The notes beneath the pieces were generated by a model, which saw only the letters and a list, made by a program, of their open reading frames with translations, searched no databases and was not told where the DNA came from. The position numbers were made by a program, and so were the translations under genes. Source: Diadophis punctatus similis (taxonomy: Eukaryota; Chordata; Lepidosauria; Squamata; Dipsadidae). Taken from it: a DNA stretch of 64,000 nucleotides. The first letter of the stretch is position 1, and each line of letters begins with the position of its first letter. The stretch lies in assembly GCA_023053685.1 (NCBI GenBank), contig JALIGW010000028.1:5726001-5790000 (forward strand). Direction: 5' to 3'. Positions 38,248 to 51,005 of this stretch are shown in pieces.

Positions 38248-38728
38248 CCATGATGCCGAACCTATGGCACGTGTGCTACAGGTGGCACACGGAGCCATAT
38301 CTGCTGGCACACAAGCCATTGCCCTAGCTCAGCTCCAGCATGCATATGCGTGCCAGCCAGCTGATTTTTTGGCTCGCGTGGAGGCTCTGGGAGGGCGTTT
38401 TCACTCTCCCCAGGCTCCAAGAAACCCTCTGGAGCCTGGGGAGGGCGAAAAACAGACCTGGCCCACCGGAAGTCGGGAAACAGGCTGTTTCTGGCCTCTG
38501 GAGGGCCTCCGGGGGGCGTGGGAAGCTGTTTTTGCCCTCCCCAGGCTCCAGGGAAGCTTCTGGAGCCTGAGGGGGGTGACAAACGGGCCTACTGGGCCCA
38601 CCGGAAGTTGGGAAATGGGGGAGGGGGGTCGTCCATGCATGCGCAGGGGGTAGGGGGCATGGGTGGCATTGAATTATGGGTATGGGCACACTTTCAGCAC
38701 CCAAGGGAAAAAAGGTTCGCCATCACTG
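38248..38728 (+). mobile_element. hAT (Buster-like) element, family F1
   Basis: Starts CCATGATGCCGAACCTATGG and ends GGTTCGCCATCACTG. An exact 8-bp repeat ctctaggg flanks it (38240-38247 and 38729-38736). At 481 bp it is the longest F1 copy here, with several aggctccaggaa/ctctggagcctggg inverted blocks. Confidence 0.93.
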
Positions 38729-38736
38729 CTCTAGGG

Positions 38737-39301
38737 CATCTCCATTTTTTGGCCAAGGGATCCAGCATTGTCCATGGACAATATCCATGGTCATGAGGCC
38801 AGTTACCTTCCCACCAAAGTGGTACCTATTAATCTACTGGCATTTGCATGCTATATAGTAAGGCAACAGTAAGGCAACAGAGAAAAGAATATTTTGAATT
38901 CTTACACTTCATGTAATCCTGAAATTCTTGGTTTTCATTATGACACATACGTTATTCCTAGAAAATGGATATATCCTAAAAGCTAGAATTAGTGTGCAGA
39001 TTGGTATTTTTCAGTTCCAGAAATTGTCATCATTCCTTCTTAGATAACTGAATAAATCAATAATTTGGACTTGTTGCCATATCAAATTTTAAAAGCGGCC
39101 TGTTTGTGGATGCTAATATTACAAATCAATCTTTGGGAGAGAATAAAAATCTTCACATTTCTTAAGTGTATTGTTGTCTTCTTAATGAGCTACATTTGGG
39201 AATCAGAAAACAACCACCACTATTGCATTTGAAAGCATTTTTCTCCAAATCATATGGTTTTATGATTGTGTGAATGCTACATATATGAATCAACAATAAC
39301 A
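38737..39301. other. no recognised feature
   Basis: AT-rich spacer between two F1 copies that lie in the same orientation. Confidence 0.5.
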
Positions 39302-39309
39302 GCCTATAT

Positions 39310-39681
39310 CCGTGATGGTGAACCTATGGCACGGGTGCCACAAGTGGCACGCGGAGCCATATCGGTGGGCACGCGAGCTCAGGTCCGGCACCAGCCGGCT
39401 GATTTTCGGGCATTCTGGGCCCACTGGGAGTCAGGAAACAGGCTGTTTCCAGCCTCCAGAGGGGGTGGGGAAGGCCGTTTTCGCCCTCCCCAGACTCCTA
39501 GAAAGGCTCTGGAGCCTGGGGAGAGCGAAAAATGGGCGTGCCATTGCATGCTGGGAGCAGGGGGGTCATGCGTGCATGTGCGGGGGTGCATGGAATTATG
39601 AGTGTGGGCATGCACACCTGTGATCCCCCGCATTCCCCCCCCCCTTTTGGCACACGAACCAAAAAAGGTTCGCCATCACTG
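39310..39681 (+). mobile_element. hAT (Buster-like) element, family F1
   Basis: Starts CCGTGATGGTGAACCTATGG and ends GGTTCGCCATCACTG. The repeats gcctatat (39302-39309) and gcctatac (39682-39689) differ at one base. It is closest in layout to the copy at 29168. Confidence 0.92.
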
Positions 39682-39689
39682 GCCTATAC

Positions 39690-40443
39690 TGTATATCAGG
39701 TTATATTGTCCAGTGGTGCATCTTTGTTTTTTCATCTATTCTTGTATCAAGAATAGTGCAATCTGCCAACCAACTGACAAGTGGTACAGAAGAATTAATA
39801 TTGAGAGTTCTGCCTAAGACCAAGCACTCATGTTTGTTGGGTATTAAATGAAATTGATGTACACATTAGATACAGGTTTAAAGATATCAGCTTAACAAGT
39901 GAGACAGAAGAGACCCAGCCTAAAATAAGTTTGTAATAACATCAACTAACATTAACTCGTCTGGCAGCTTCCCTCTGCGTATTACAGTAATAGCTGACCC
40001 GACAATACACAGTAGGGTTGGCAAGAAAATCAAATGGTGGAAGTGCTTTGTATTTGCACAGATGTAACTGAACATTTTAATAGGGGGGAAATAGTTTGGT
40101 GGTGATCCTTATCTATTAATAGCAAACAAATATTTTAAAAATGGTCTGCATTCCACACCTTGGAAAAGATAAATAAATAAGATGGGATCCTATTACAGTT
40201 CAAATAATATTAGAGAAATGTAGTATCCAGATGTGAGACTAGAGGGAGAAATACTTTTCTGCATTTGCTATTTAATGTCAGTACATGAAAGAAACTGGGT
40301 GGCTTTGATTCTCCAGATTCTTTCTTAAAAATTTAAAGTTGTACAAAAATCTGATCAAGGTTGGTCTTGCAGGAATGTCACATTTAGCCCTTCAACTGTG
40401 CTCTTGCCTGAGATTAAATTTATGTGCCAAATCTTAACGTATT
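39690..40443. other. no recognised feature
   Basis: No named repeat or credible frame. Confidence 0.5.
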
Positions 40444-40510
40444 AACAGAGTTGGAAGGGACCTTGCAGGTCATCTAGTCCAACCCCCTGCCCAAGCAGGA
40501 GACCCTACAT
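40444..40510 (-). mobile_element. CR1 3' tail, reversed
   Basis: The segment aacagagttggaagggacct, the ctagtccaaccccctgcc block and aagcaggagaccct are the reverse complement of the CR1 tail. It is the only clear minus-strand CR1 tail here. Confidence 0.85.
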
Positions 40511-40599
40511 CTGCCTCTACCTAGGATAGAACACACAACCTGCTCTATTACTCTACATGGATGATCTAAGTCCCACCCAACTATGTTATTCTGTTCTAC

Positions 40600-41040
40600 C
40601 AGTGGTGGGTTCCTACTGGTGCGGTCCACTCTATCGCAAAGGTAGCGGCAGGCTGGTGATGTCATCAAGAGGCTACCGACCCGATGCGGTCAGTTGCCGG
40701 TGCCTAGGAGCCGCCATCTTTTTTCGTGAATTTTTTGGTGATTTTTTGCTTCTATGCATGCGCGGAAGCAAAATCGCACTGAAATCTCATGAGGGGAAGC
40801 GCGCGTGCATGAGATTTCAGTGAGATTTCGCTTTTGCGTATGCACGGAAGCAAAAAATCACTGAAATCACATGTGCACGCGCGTTCCCTCGCAAGATTTT
40901 GGCGTGATTTTGCTTCCACGCATGCACAGAAGCAAAATCGCATGAGAGGGCACGTGCACATAGCAAGTGCGCGTGCGCACAAAATGTGGTGATGCGCGCA
41001 CAGCACACTGGTAGCAAGGTAAGTGAGCAACCTGCCCCTG
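40600..41040. mobile_element. hAT-type element, family F2, long palindromic subtype
   Basis: Left end CAGTGGTGGGTTCCTACTGG; right end ggtaagtgagcaacctgcccctg. An exact 8-bp repeat tgttctac flanks it (40592-40599 and 41041-41048). The body alternates forward and reverse copies of a unit with cgcatgcgcggaagcaaaat, so it can fold in several ways. The right end differs from most F2 copies but is shared with 42181-42607. Confidence 0.9.
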
Positions 41041-41048
41041 TGTTCTAC

Positions 41049-41849
41049 TAATATTTCTTTAATGTGTCCTCCTGATTCAATTCATTTGATCGTTAAATAC
41101 AAATTAATTAATTGATATGCAACTCAGTTCCTAACAACTCTGGGCCACTTACATGAAAAAATATTAAAATCGAGAAAATTGAGAAAATAATAAGAGACAA
41201 ACCTAAAAGAATAGAAGTTGACAAGGATGACAAAGAATGTGATAGAAAAGCAGACTCACCTAATTGAAAGGGGATTTGCTCGCCCTCATCAAAGGTCTTA
41301 GCAAAACACCAGTGTGTGTGGGGGGGGGGCATCAGGATCTCAGAGGAAACCTCATGCTACAGAGAAGGCACACTTCCGAGGTCCCAATAAATGGCATTGT
41401 TTAATCAAAGGATCCCAAGGCACACCAACCTTGCCAGATACTATAGAAGATAGGCATTCCCTCAAGTAACTAGGTTGTCAACTCGCAAAGCATCCCTGGC
41501 CTGCTCTTGAGTTGCCATAGGCAAGGGGGGATGGGAAACCGACGAAGCAGCACAGCAGCCAAAACAGAAGCACATTCCAGACTTATCTCTCTCAAAGCTG
41601 TCTCCCAGGGTTACCTACAGCAGCCAGCGCGAAATTGCTCCATTGGCAAATGTGATTGATGACACACCCTGGGGGAAGGAGGGAAACGGGGTTATGATTG
41701 GGGCAAAAATTACTTGGGGTCAGAGTTGGCTTCACCTGGAACATGCCTACATGAAGCTCCTTATAAATAACTGGATTTCTTTTGAAGCTTGGCTCGAGGC
41801 TCATGATTTAATTAGGGCATCCTTCGGAACCCTGGCACAGGTGCCATGT
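41049..41849. other. no recognised feature
   Basis: A poly-G run lies at 41322-41330. The part from 41690 may belong to the degraded LINE that follows, but I see no motif. Confidence 0.4.
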
Positions 41850-42050
41850 TCTAAAGTACCTTGAAAGCAAACAGGCAGCCATTACAGGCATATTGAGGCC
41901 TACTTATCAACCCCAGCACTGTGGCATTCTGGAAATTGAAGCTGCTGGGTAGAGCAGCCTCATAGAATGCATTGCAGTGGTCAAGATGTGAGTTGGCCAG
42001 GGCATCAGTGATTCCTGGGCTTCCTAATTGAGGAAAGGGTGCCAAGGTAC
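41850..42050 (-). mobile_element. degraded LINE ORF2 C-terminal fragment
   Basis: The minus-strand frame 41851-42045 reads ANSHLDHCNAFYEAALP and later CNGCLFAFKVL. This resembles the SRLDYCNALY...LHWLPV...FKVL region downstream of the reverse transcriptase in L2/CR1-group LINEs. It is short and worn; subfamily unclear. Confidence 0.55.
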
Positions 42051-42180
42051 ACTAGATGAAACTGTACAAAGGCATTCCTGACCACAGGTACTACTACTTG
42101 CTCAGTGAGCAGAAGTTGCTCCAATTTGCACACTTTTGCAAAGAGGGATGGGGAAATGCAACCTATTTAAGGTCAGAAAT

Positions 42181-42607
42181 CAGAGCTGGGTTCCTGCCGG
42201 AGCTGCCAATACGCAGCTCCGGTAGGGAGCGGTGGATTTTGCAACTGCTCCGGAGCCCTCTCTGCTGGTCCACCCAGCACGTCGCCATTTTTTTCGGTGA
42301 TTTTCAGGCGATTTTGCTTCTGCGCATGCGCAAAAGCAAAATCACGCCAAAATCTCGCGAGGGGACGCACGTGCACGAGATTTCGGCAAGATTTTGCCTC
42401 CGCGCATGTGTGAAAGCAAAATCGCACCAAAATCTCGTGCGCGTACATGTCCCCTCGTGAGATTTCAGCGCGAATTTGCTTCTGCGCATGCACAGAAGCA
42501 AAATCACGCGAGGGTGCGTGCATGCGCGTAGCGAGCGCATCCCCCCCAAAGCATGGAGATGCACACACATGGCTCCGGCAGCGAGGTAAATGAGCAACCT
42601 GCCCCTG
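42181..42607. mobile_element. hAT-type element, family F2, long palindromic subtype
   Basis: Starts CAGAGCTGGGTTCCTGCCGG and ends gaggtaaatgagcaacctgcccctg. An exact 8-bp repeat tcagaaat flanks it (42173-42180 and 42608-42615). It contains GCGCATGCGC at 42322-42331 and several inverted cgagattt/aaatctcg blocks. Confidence 0.92.
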
Positions 42608-42739
42608 TCAGAAATGTATTATTCTCAGATGTAGGTGATGTAAACACCCATAGTCATTCAGTCTTACTAAGACTGAGTTGGAAATGGGTTTCCTCATTCA
42701 AATCTTCACAGACTCCAAGCACGGGACAGAATCTTGACA

Positions 42740-42825
42740 GCCTCATTTGGCTTGATTGGGGTCAAGAGTCCCTCGGGAGTAGGGCGGCCTAGAAGAACCA
42801 ATAATAAATAAATAAATAAATAAAT
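42740..42825 (+). mobile_element. LINE/SINE-type 3' tail
   Basis: A cctcgggagtagggcggcct block precedes (AAAT)n at 42806-42825. It is the plus-strand version of the tail at 35655-35750. Confidence 0.5.
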
Positions 42826-43855
42826 TCAGTATCAAGGTATTGTTATAAGCAAAACACAAATCAGCAGATGACTTCACCCAACAGTTTTATGTAGGGTTTG
42901 AAAAGGAGGGGAGATGCTGAACCTGTTTTGATGATTTTTTTAAAAAAAGTAATAGTCCCAGACTGTGTAGAAACTTCATGTGATGAATTCCAGAAAAAAA
43001 AAATTATTAAGCCGTCAGTTCCATAAAAGGAAAAGCCATAAAGTATTTTTTGCCTTATTAATGTTGGATGAAATTATTTGAATATATTCTCAAAAAACAG
43101 GAATCTAATGAGTAAGAACTACAGTAGCAGTTCTGTGTAATTTTAACAGAGAAAGAAGGGTGTTTTTTTTAAATTGGAAATATATGGGATGGGAGAAACA
43201 GCCCTTGTGTAGAGTAAGTTGTGAGGTGCTGAGGCCACACTTCCAGCTACATGTTTGCTTTGACTTGCCTATTGGTTAGTACTACCACTTATGGTAAGGT
43301 ATCTGTTGCTGACCATTTTATGCCTGACAACCCATGTACACATTTCTGTCTTATCTTTTGGCAACCAGCAAAATTCCATTGGCATGCCAAGAAAAATGAC
43401 TTTCCTATTGATGGCACTGAGGAATAAATCCAGGAAAAAAACTGAGAAAAACCCGTGGTTGAAAGTCAAAAATGAGTAAGAAGATACAACTCCTCTTTGA
43501 ACTTGGCTATAGTTCCATTATAGTTTCCTTTTTCCCCAGTTAGAAACATTTGCCATGAAGTATTATTTGGCTTCCTTGCTCATTGTTAAGAACAAGCACA
43601 AATCATACTTGGACGGTACTCAATCTGAAATACTCATAGATTTTAAGATATGAAAAGGCAGAATAGAAGTCAAGGTGCAGTATTTATCAGTAGCCCAATT
43701 AATTTCTTCATAACCTGCATTTGTAATTCAGGAAATGCATTTCATCGGTGTAGCTTAGTTGTGGATTAATACAAGTGTTCAAACCTGTTTCCTGTTCCCC
43801 TTTAGTTCCATCTCTGCTTCTGACTCTTTGGCATGTTTTTTTACTAAGAACATTA
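42826..43855. other. no recognised feature
   Basis: About 1 kb without named repeats; frames near 43270-43480 overlap on both strands and look like chance. Confidence 0.5.
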
Positions 43856-43863
43856 CTCTATAC

Positions 43864-44288
43864 CAGTGATGGTGAACCTTTTTTTCCTCGGGTGCCGAAA
43901 GAGCGTGCTTGCGCGCTATCGCGCATGCGCGAGTGCCCACACCCATAATTCAATCCCTGGGGAGGGTGAAAATGGCCTCCCCCACCACCCTGGAGGCCCT
44001 CCGGATGCCAGAAACGGCCCGTTTCCCAACTTCTGGTGGGCCTAGTAGGTCCGTTTTTCATCCTCCCCAGGCACCAGAGGCTTCCCTGGAGCTTGGGGAG
44101 GGTGAAAACGCCTTCCCCCCGCCCGCCGGAAGCCGAAAACACCCTCCCAGAGTCTCTGTGTGAGCCGAAAATTAGATGGCCGGAGTGCACATGCACGCTG
44201 GAGCTGAGCTAGGGCAACGGCTTGCGTGCCGGCAGATATGGCTCCGCATGCCACCTGTGGCACGCGTGCCATAGGTTCGCCATCACTG
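43864..44288 (-). mobile_element. hAT (Buster-like) element, family F1
   Basis: Starts CAGTGATGGTGAACCTTTTT and ends GGTTCGCCATCACTG. An exact 8-bp repeat ctctatac flanks it (43856-43863 and 44289-44296). GCGCATGCGC is at 43921-43930. Confidence 0.94.
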
Positions 44289-44469
44289 CTCTATACTATT
44301 TCCTGTACAAAAGCATGTACAGGAGGCGTTTACAAAACTAAATATCCAGAGGAAAACTAGATTAAAAACAATATGTACTGTACAATAAAAAGAGGGTGAA
44401 GAAAATCAAATAAGAAACAGAATGTGTTAATCCAACATTCAGAGAAGTATTGGGTCTTCTATAGTGCTT

Positions 44470-44870
44470 AAAATAGGTAAGCACTATAGGCATAAGCAGC
44501 TTGCAAAGTCATGGAGGGAACATTACTGAGTGTAGGTACTACCACGGGGAATGTCCACCCATGAATCATCACCAGTTGATATTTTGCAGTGCAGCTTTCC
44601 ACCACAATTGCATTAAACATTAAAAAGCACTTGGGGCAAAACAGTGACTTTGGACACCTCAATACAGAAGTGCTAGGGTCCAAAGGCACACCCAAGAGTA
44701 CTTTTTGAGGCCATTTCTTGCAAATAGAAATAGAACCACCATAACAGCTCAGGCTCACAAAGATGGTTCTGGAGGATGCAATAACTGGCGGTATCAAAAG
44801 ACTCTGAGCAGTTAAACAGGATTAACAGAGTCATGTTCCCTCTCTTTCTCCTGAAATGGATCATCAATCA
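44470..44870 (-). mobile_element. degraded LINE reverse-transcriptase fragment
   Basis: The minus-strand frame 44673-44867 carries LLILFNCSESFDTASYCILQ, which resembles the LLDLSAAFDT...ILL block of LINE reverse transcriptases. A frameshifted continuation (VLRCPKSLFCPKCFLMF) looks like a decayed GVPQGSVLSP region. No FADD motif remains. Confidence 0.6.
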
Positions 44871-44879
44871 GAGTAATCA

Positions 44880-45605
44880 TGGCTAACCAGGTTCAAACTC
44901 ATTGTAAAAAAGAGTAGAAATAATTGGTTTCTTCCAAGAATACCAGCCACAGCACAAATATCACTCTCTCAAGCACTTTGGTCCAAAGATGGCATTTATC
45001 TTTCAGTAATAGTTGGTGAAGGCCTCTAGATTTTTAGGGAAGTGTCTTCTGAGTGTAAACATGCATACCAAATCTCAGAGATTAATGAACCATAACGAAT
45101 ACTTGTGAAATTTCCTTTATTCTCTGACGGTCAACACTGTTAGTTTGACATGTCAGAAATGTCCTAGAAGGACCATTCTTGGCAAAGGTTGTATCCCACA
45201 AGATATTAGGGTATTCACAGTCCTCTTTCACTACTTCATGCCCCTGGAAAGAGACACAGCTTGTTTTTGGAAGGTATTATGCAAGTTTTTCCCTTGGTTG
45301 GGTAGGCAATAGTAAACACCAATAATACCACTTAGTTTAATCCAGATACTGTGTAGCATTGCCAAGTTCATTCACTTAACTTTCTGATCAAATGTATATA
45401 GAGTAATTTTAACATATACAGTAACTATTCTAGTGTTTCTGTTAATTCTGAACAAATAGTATCCTTCAATTTCTATATTCCAACTATGGGAGTCATTCCA
45501 TCAGACTTCCATTTTATATATATTAACTTTGTCTTCCCTTTCTTTACTAAGAGTTAATCTTATTTGCTATAATCTGAACAGTAATGTATGGACAACAAGA
45601 GTCCA
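44880..45605. other. no recognised feature
   Basis: No named repeat or credible frame. Confidence 0.5.
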
Positions 45606-45864
45606 AGATTGTTAAGATCACACAATGACCATAGTTGCATTGGAGGTGTGTCAAAAGTACCAAGGCACTTCCTGGTTGAAAGGATTAGCTGGTGACATCA
45701 CTACTGCCCAGGGCATGTCCAGTTGGGGACTTCTGTCATATCTCTGGCAGGAGCTAGAGTGAAGACCAAGAACTCAGGCTGTCCCACAGCAGTACTCGGG
45801 TCTCAAACATGGGCTTGCTAACCTCCAACCCGGCATCCTAACCACACGAACCACCATGCTTCTT

Positions 45865-46930
<1,066 letters not shown>

Positions 46931-47339
46931 CCACCATGCTTCTTATGACGATAGTAATGGTTAGGAATGATGAGAGTTACATTTTGGTGAAATATGGAAG
47001 ATATCATATGGGTCACCATTATTATACTACTTGATATTCAGCATTGCAAAGTCCTGTTTGGTCAGATAGGGCATCCTTAAAAACAGTATTTCTTATGTGT
47101 GTTTTATTTATAGCCTCTAAGAAACCCAGAAGAATACATGATATCTAGCCAATGAACCTGAAGCCAATGTTCTTTCTGATTTTTCATTAAGTAGTATGAT
47201 AGATTCCCATTAAACAGCAATCTTACTTCATTTTATATTGCACAAGTCTTTATATGAAATCTTTACCCAACTGAATTTAAGTTTAAGTTTCAAACTTGCC
47301 ATCATCCGAACACATATCTATTGGTCCGGCTGAGCTGAA

Positions 47340-47660
47340 ACCCAGGCCACAGTAGCATCATCAAATAATTCTGAACATGATTCCAAAAATCAAATTTCTC
47401 CCACTGACACTATTTGAGTAACTATTTACACATCTATTTTTATTTTGTTTCTCCCTTCCTTTTCCATGGACCTTAGCAATGGATGAGAATACAATCTGAA
47501 CCCCAAGGTGCTTTAGTTTTTCCCCAAGATAATCAAAATCCATCTTTGATATAATTGTAGCTGTTCTTTGCAATACAATTTGTCCATGCATTGATTAGCA
47601 AGAAGGGATAACTGTCAGTAAACTCGATAAGTCTTGGGATTTGTTCCACATCCTTGGTCT
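47340..47660 (-). mobile_element. CR1-type ORF1 esterase (SGNH) fragment
   Basis: The minus-strand frame 47361-47591 reads DFDYLGEKLKHLGVQIVFSS then IAKVHGKGREK. This resembles the RDFRALG...MGAQVVFSSILPVRGKG region of the SGNH-like esterase domain in CR1 first ORFs. Upstream an INAWTNCIA stretch, partly in another frame, looks like a decayed AGTNDIA block. The GDS and catalytic His blocks are not visible. It is a dead fragment, not a host gene. Confidence 0.6.
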
Positions 47661-48113
47661 ATGTTCCCGGCATACACATTTGTTTTGTTTCTTGTAATTT
47701 TGAGTCAACAATCCCTATTTTTTTAATGTTTTTTTTTCATTCAGGGCACAGCTGCATGCCCTCTGTCCTCTCCTATTCTTTGTTCTGCCGTATTTTGCTC
47801 AGCAAAACAACTCAGATTGTTTGCTGTTTTGCTCTGTGAGGGCCATCAAGCTTTTTTTTTAGTTCCAATAAGGTAAAATATGTTTTACAATTCTGGTTTT
47901 TACAAGCCCTTCCACTGGGCTTGCTTGATTTGATTGTTTTCCTTGCAGGGAGTTGCTTTCTCCTCATTTCTTGTAACAGTGCCTCCAGTTTTTGAGTTGA
48001 TCAATCTTCATTCTTATGAACTTTGATTAATTGATTTTGTGCTATCAAGATAGTGTTGACCCTTAGCAATCACAGAGATAGATTTTCTCCAGGATGAACT
48101 GGTCCCAACTTGG
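47661..48113. other. no recognised feature
   Basis: T-rich; no named repeat. Confidence 0.5.
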
Positions 48114-48121
48114 CTCTTTAG

Positions 48122-48420
48122 CAGAGGTGCGTTCCTCCCAGTTTGGACCGGTTCTATAGAACCAGTAGTAACTTGGCGGCCTGGGTTGCTAGAACCGGCA
48201 GTGACCCAGTCTGCCACGCCCCCAAGCTGGTTCTCTTGGCGGCACCATAGGCGCCACTATCTTGTTTTTTGCTTCTGCGCATGTGCAGAAGCTGTTTTTT
48301 GCTTCTGCACATGCATAAAAGCTGTGTTTTTAGCACTGCACATGCGCGAGCATGCTCAATGCGTGCGCACAGCGCGTCCCTGAGCGAACTGGCAGTGAAG
48401 AAAACTGGAACCCACCCCTG
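48122..48420. mobile_element. hAT-type element, family F2
   Basis: Starts CAGAGGTGCGTTCCTCCCAG and ends TGGAACCCACCCCTG. An exact 8-bp repeat ctctttag flanks it (48114-48121 and 48421-48428). The layout (ggttctatagaaccagtagt, later gcgtccctgagcgaactggc) matches the copy at 21346-21597. Confidence 0.95.
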
Positions 48421-48904
48421 CTCTTTAGGTCTTCCAACAGTACACCTATTGCCACTGTAATTTGAGTTCATTTAGCTTGTTTTCTTCTCCCCTTTCCTTC
48501 CAACTTTTCTGGCATTGTGGACTTCTCCAGAGAGCTAAGTCTAAGGAAGTTTATAATGTCTCCAAGTTTTCATCATTTTCATATGAGCTAAGCACACTCA
48601 TCTGCTTTTCTAATTCTCTGACAGCTTTTTTTTTATTAAACTGTAATAAGTGGTAATATTATAAGGCTTTAAAAAAAACCTGTTTGCCAATAGTTTTTTG
48701 TTCTGCTTATGATTATTTCCCATGCCTTTCATTTTTTAATTATTTGCCCTATTTAAAATTATTATTTTTGAGAATGTATCACTTAGATAGATATTAGAGA
48801 GAAAGAGAGAGACAGAGATTTCTATAAATGTAGTCATGTTAAGTTTGAAAAAAATGTAAAATAAAAATAGATACAAAGTTAATAGGACACAGCAAGTTTT
48901 AGAA

Positions 48905-49147
48905 TAAAAATAGCAATAACACTTAGACTTATATACCGCTTCATAGTGCTTTACAGCCCTCTCTAAGCGGTTTACAAAGTTCAGCATATTTCCCCCAACA
49001 ATCTGGGTCCTCATTTTACCGACCTCAGAAGGATGGAAGGCTGAGTCAACCTTGAGCTGGTGAGATCTGAACAGCTGAACTGCTAAACTAGCAGTCAGCT
49101 GAAGTAGCCTGCAGTGCTGCACTTTAACCACTGCGCCACCTCGGCTC
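48905..49147 (-). mobile_element. Sauria-type SINE
   Basis: On the minus strand the head TGAGCCGAGGTGGCGCAGTG is the best-kept A-box region of the three SINEs. The body has aagcggtatataagtctaag and ends in a gttattgctatt-type tail. The 137-codon frame across it is a shadow of the SINE. Confidence 0.88.
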
Positions 49148-50513
49148 ATTAAAATAAAAAATCATACATTTTGTTACCGAAAATGTATTTTGAATTTCAT
49201 TGCAGTCATCTGTATTTCTCATGTCTTTGTGCCAAAATACTGAATTTGAGCATTTTTTAAACTTTCTTTCATGGTAGCGCCCCTGTCGTACAAAATCTCT
49301 GTAAAATGCTATTAAACCAAATCTCCACCCATTAATGCATGGTGATTATTAAGTAGCACGTTAAAATTGAAATGAAGAGCAATTAAATAAATAGAGTCTT
49401 GTAGAGACAAATGCATCACACTTTTCTGCAACTTCCAAATTGTAAATTGTAATGATTTGTGGGAATGACCTTGGAGATAATGGGAAGAAGAGATGCTGCC
49501 TAAGGAACAGTCACTTAAGGGAGGGCATTGCCTACAAATGCCTTACAGCCAGAAAAAGAAACTCAGAAAAGAATCTAACTAATCAAGCAATATGAGATTC
49601 TGCAAGATTCTGTTAATAAAGCCTTAATTAAAAAAAATAGAATCAATTCATCTGGTCATGTTTTCTACATTGAAAACTAGCATAAATGGTGATTAAGATG
49701 TTTTAGTGCATGCATGTCTCCATCTCTACTGTCATTAGAGTTTTGAAAAGCAAACAGCTAAAAATATTCTAAGAGAATTGCTCCTTGTATTTGTTTAATT
49801 TTTTCACTTTAATATGCATAAGGGCAGGAGGGAAAAAAGCAGAAAGAAATAGAATTAAAGAAACAAAAACATCTATATTGTATTTGTTATTTATCAAATT
49901 TGTATAGCCACCCATCTCACATATTTGACTCTGGGTGGTTCACACAATTAAAATAACGAAAACTAAACAATCAAAACACTGAAATAATTCATTCTAGTTT
50001 GTAACCCAATGTTTAAAATGTGATCACACCATGTAATATTATCACTTTTTCCATTACACTGATAAAGAGCCAGCTTATAAACCAATATGAAATAGACGTA
50101 AACAGATGTAATCTTTTAACGTTAAAAATACTCCCTTTTTTGAGTGCTGATTGACATGCCCATACTTCTTCATATAATGCTCCATGTTTTGGGTATATAA
50201 TGTACCTTATAAGGAAGGTACAACTCTAACAATCTTAATTTTAAATCTTTTCCTTAATGTTCCCAATGATCGAATTTGCCTTTTTGTCATAGCTACTATG
50301 CATTTAGCCATGCTAGGCGAGGCTGATGGAATTTGGACTCCAATGCACTTATGGAGCAGCAGGTTGCTTGACTGAAGTTAGCTAGATCAATCATTCTGAA
50401 GCCAAAGTAGCCTTTGTGCAGAGTAGAAGACATGGAAAAACCACAGGAGGAAAATAAAACAGTGACCAAAGATCTGACAACAAATAAGAGGCAAGGTTGA
50501 ATGTAGCAGAAGG
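49148..50513. other. mostly unrecognised; one LINE/SINE tail
   Basis: The segment 49872-49955, read on the minus strand, has a gtgaaccacccagagtc block and a gataaataacaaa end, a worn retroelement tail. The rest has no named repeat. Confidence 0.4.
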
Positions 50514-50521
50514 ACTAGGAT

Positions 50522-50997
50522 CAGAGGTGGGTTCCTGCCTCTGATTGCCGGTGCGGCTAATAGCTGTTCTTCGGCGCAGAGCCGAAGACGCTGCTGCCGT
50601 TCGCGGATCCAGAGCCTTCCCTGGGCCAGTGTTTCTCAACCTTGGCAGTTTGAAGATGTGTGGAATTCAATTCCCAGAATTCCCCAGCCAGCGTTGCTGG
50701 CTGTGGAATTCTGGGAGTTGAAGTCCACACATCTTCAAACTGCCAAGGTTGAGAAACACTGCCTGGGCGCTTTCCCCGCCCGCATGGATGCCGCCAATTG
50801 CGTTCTTTTGCCCTCTGCACATGCGCAAAGTGTTCCGCATGCGCAGAGGGCAAAAGAACGCAATTGGCAAAATCCATGTGGGCAGGGAAAGCGCCCGGGG
50901 AAGGCTCTGGATCCGCAAACGGCAGCAGCGTCTTCGGCTCTGTGCCGAAGAACAGCTATTAGCCGCACCGGCAATCAGAGGCAGGAACCCACCTCTG
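50522..50997. mobile_element. hAT-type element, family F2, giant hairpin form
   Basis: Starts CAGAGGTGGGTTCCTGCC and ends GGCAGGAACCCACCTCTG. An exact 8-bp repeat actaggat flanks it (50514-50521 and 50998-51005). Apart from an inner F3 element (50627-50761), the two arms are almost perfect reverse complements over about 160 bp and meet at a loop near 50826-50834. Matching arm blocks include attgccggtgcggctaatag and tgccctctgcacatgcgc. Confidence 0.95.
50627..50761. mobile_element. palindromic hAT-type MITE, family F3, nested
   Basis: Starts CAGTGTTTCTCAACCTTGGC and ends GCCAAGGTTGAGAAACACTG, a perfect 20-bp terminal match that continues inward. A 7-bp repeat cctgggc lies directly on both sides. 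The matching arm of the host hairpin lacks the insert and shows the empty site. Confidence 0.93.
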
Positions 50998-51005
50998 ACT
51001 AGGAT

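Noticed and set aside
38262..38704. Several overlapping frames of 76-129 codons on both strands
   Set aside because: They all lie in one GC-rich F1 element, where stop codons are rare. The other F1 copies do not keep the frames.
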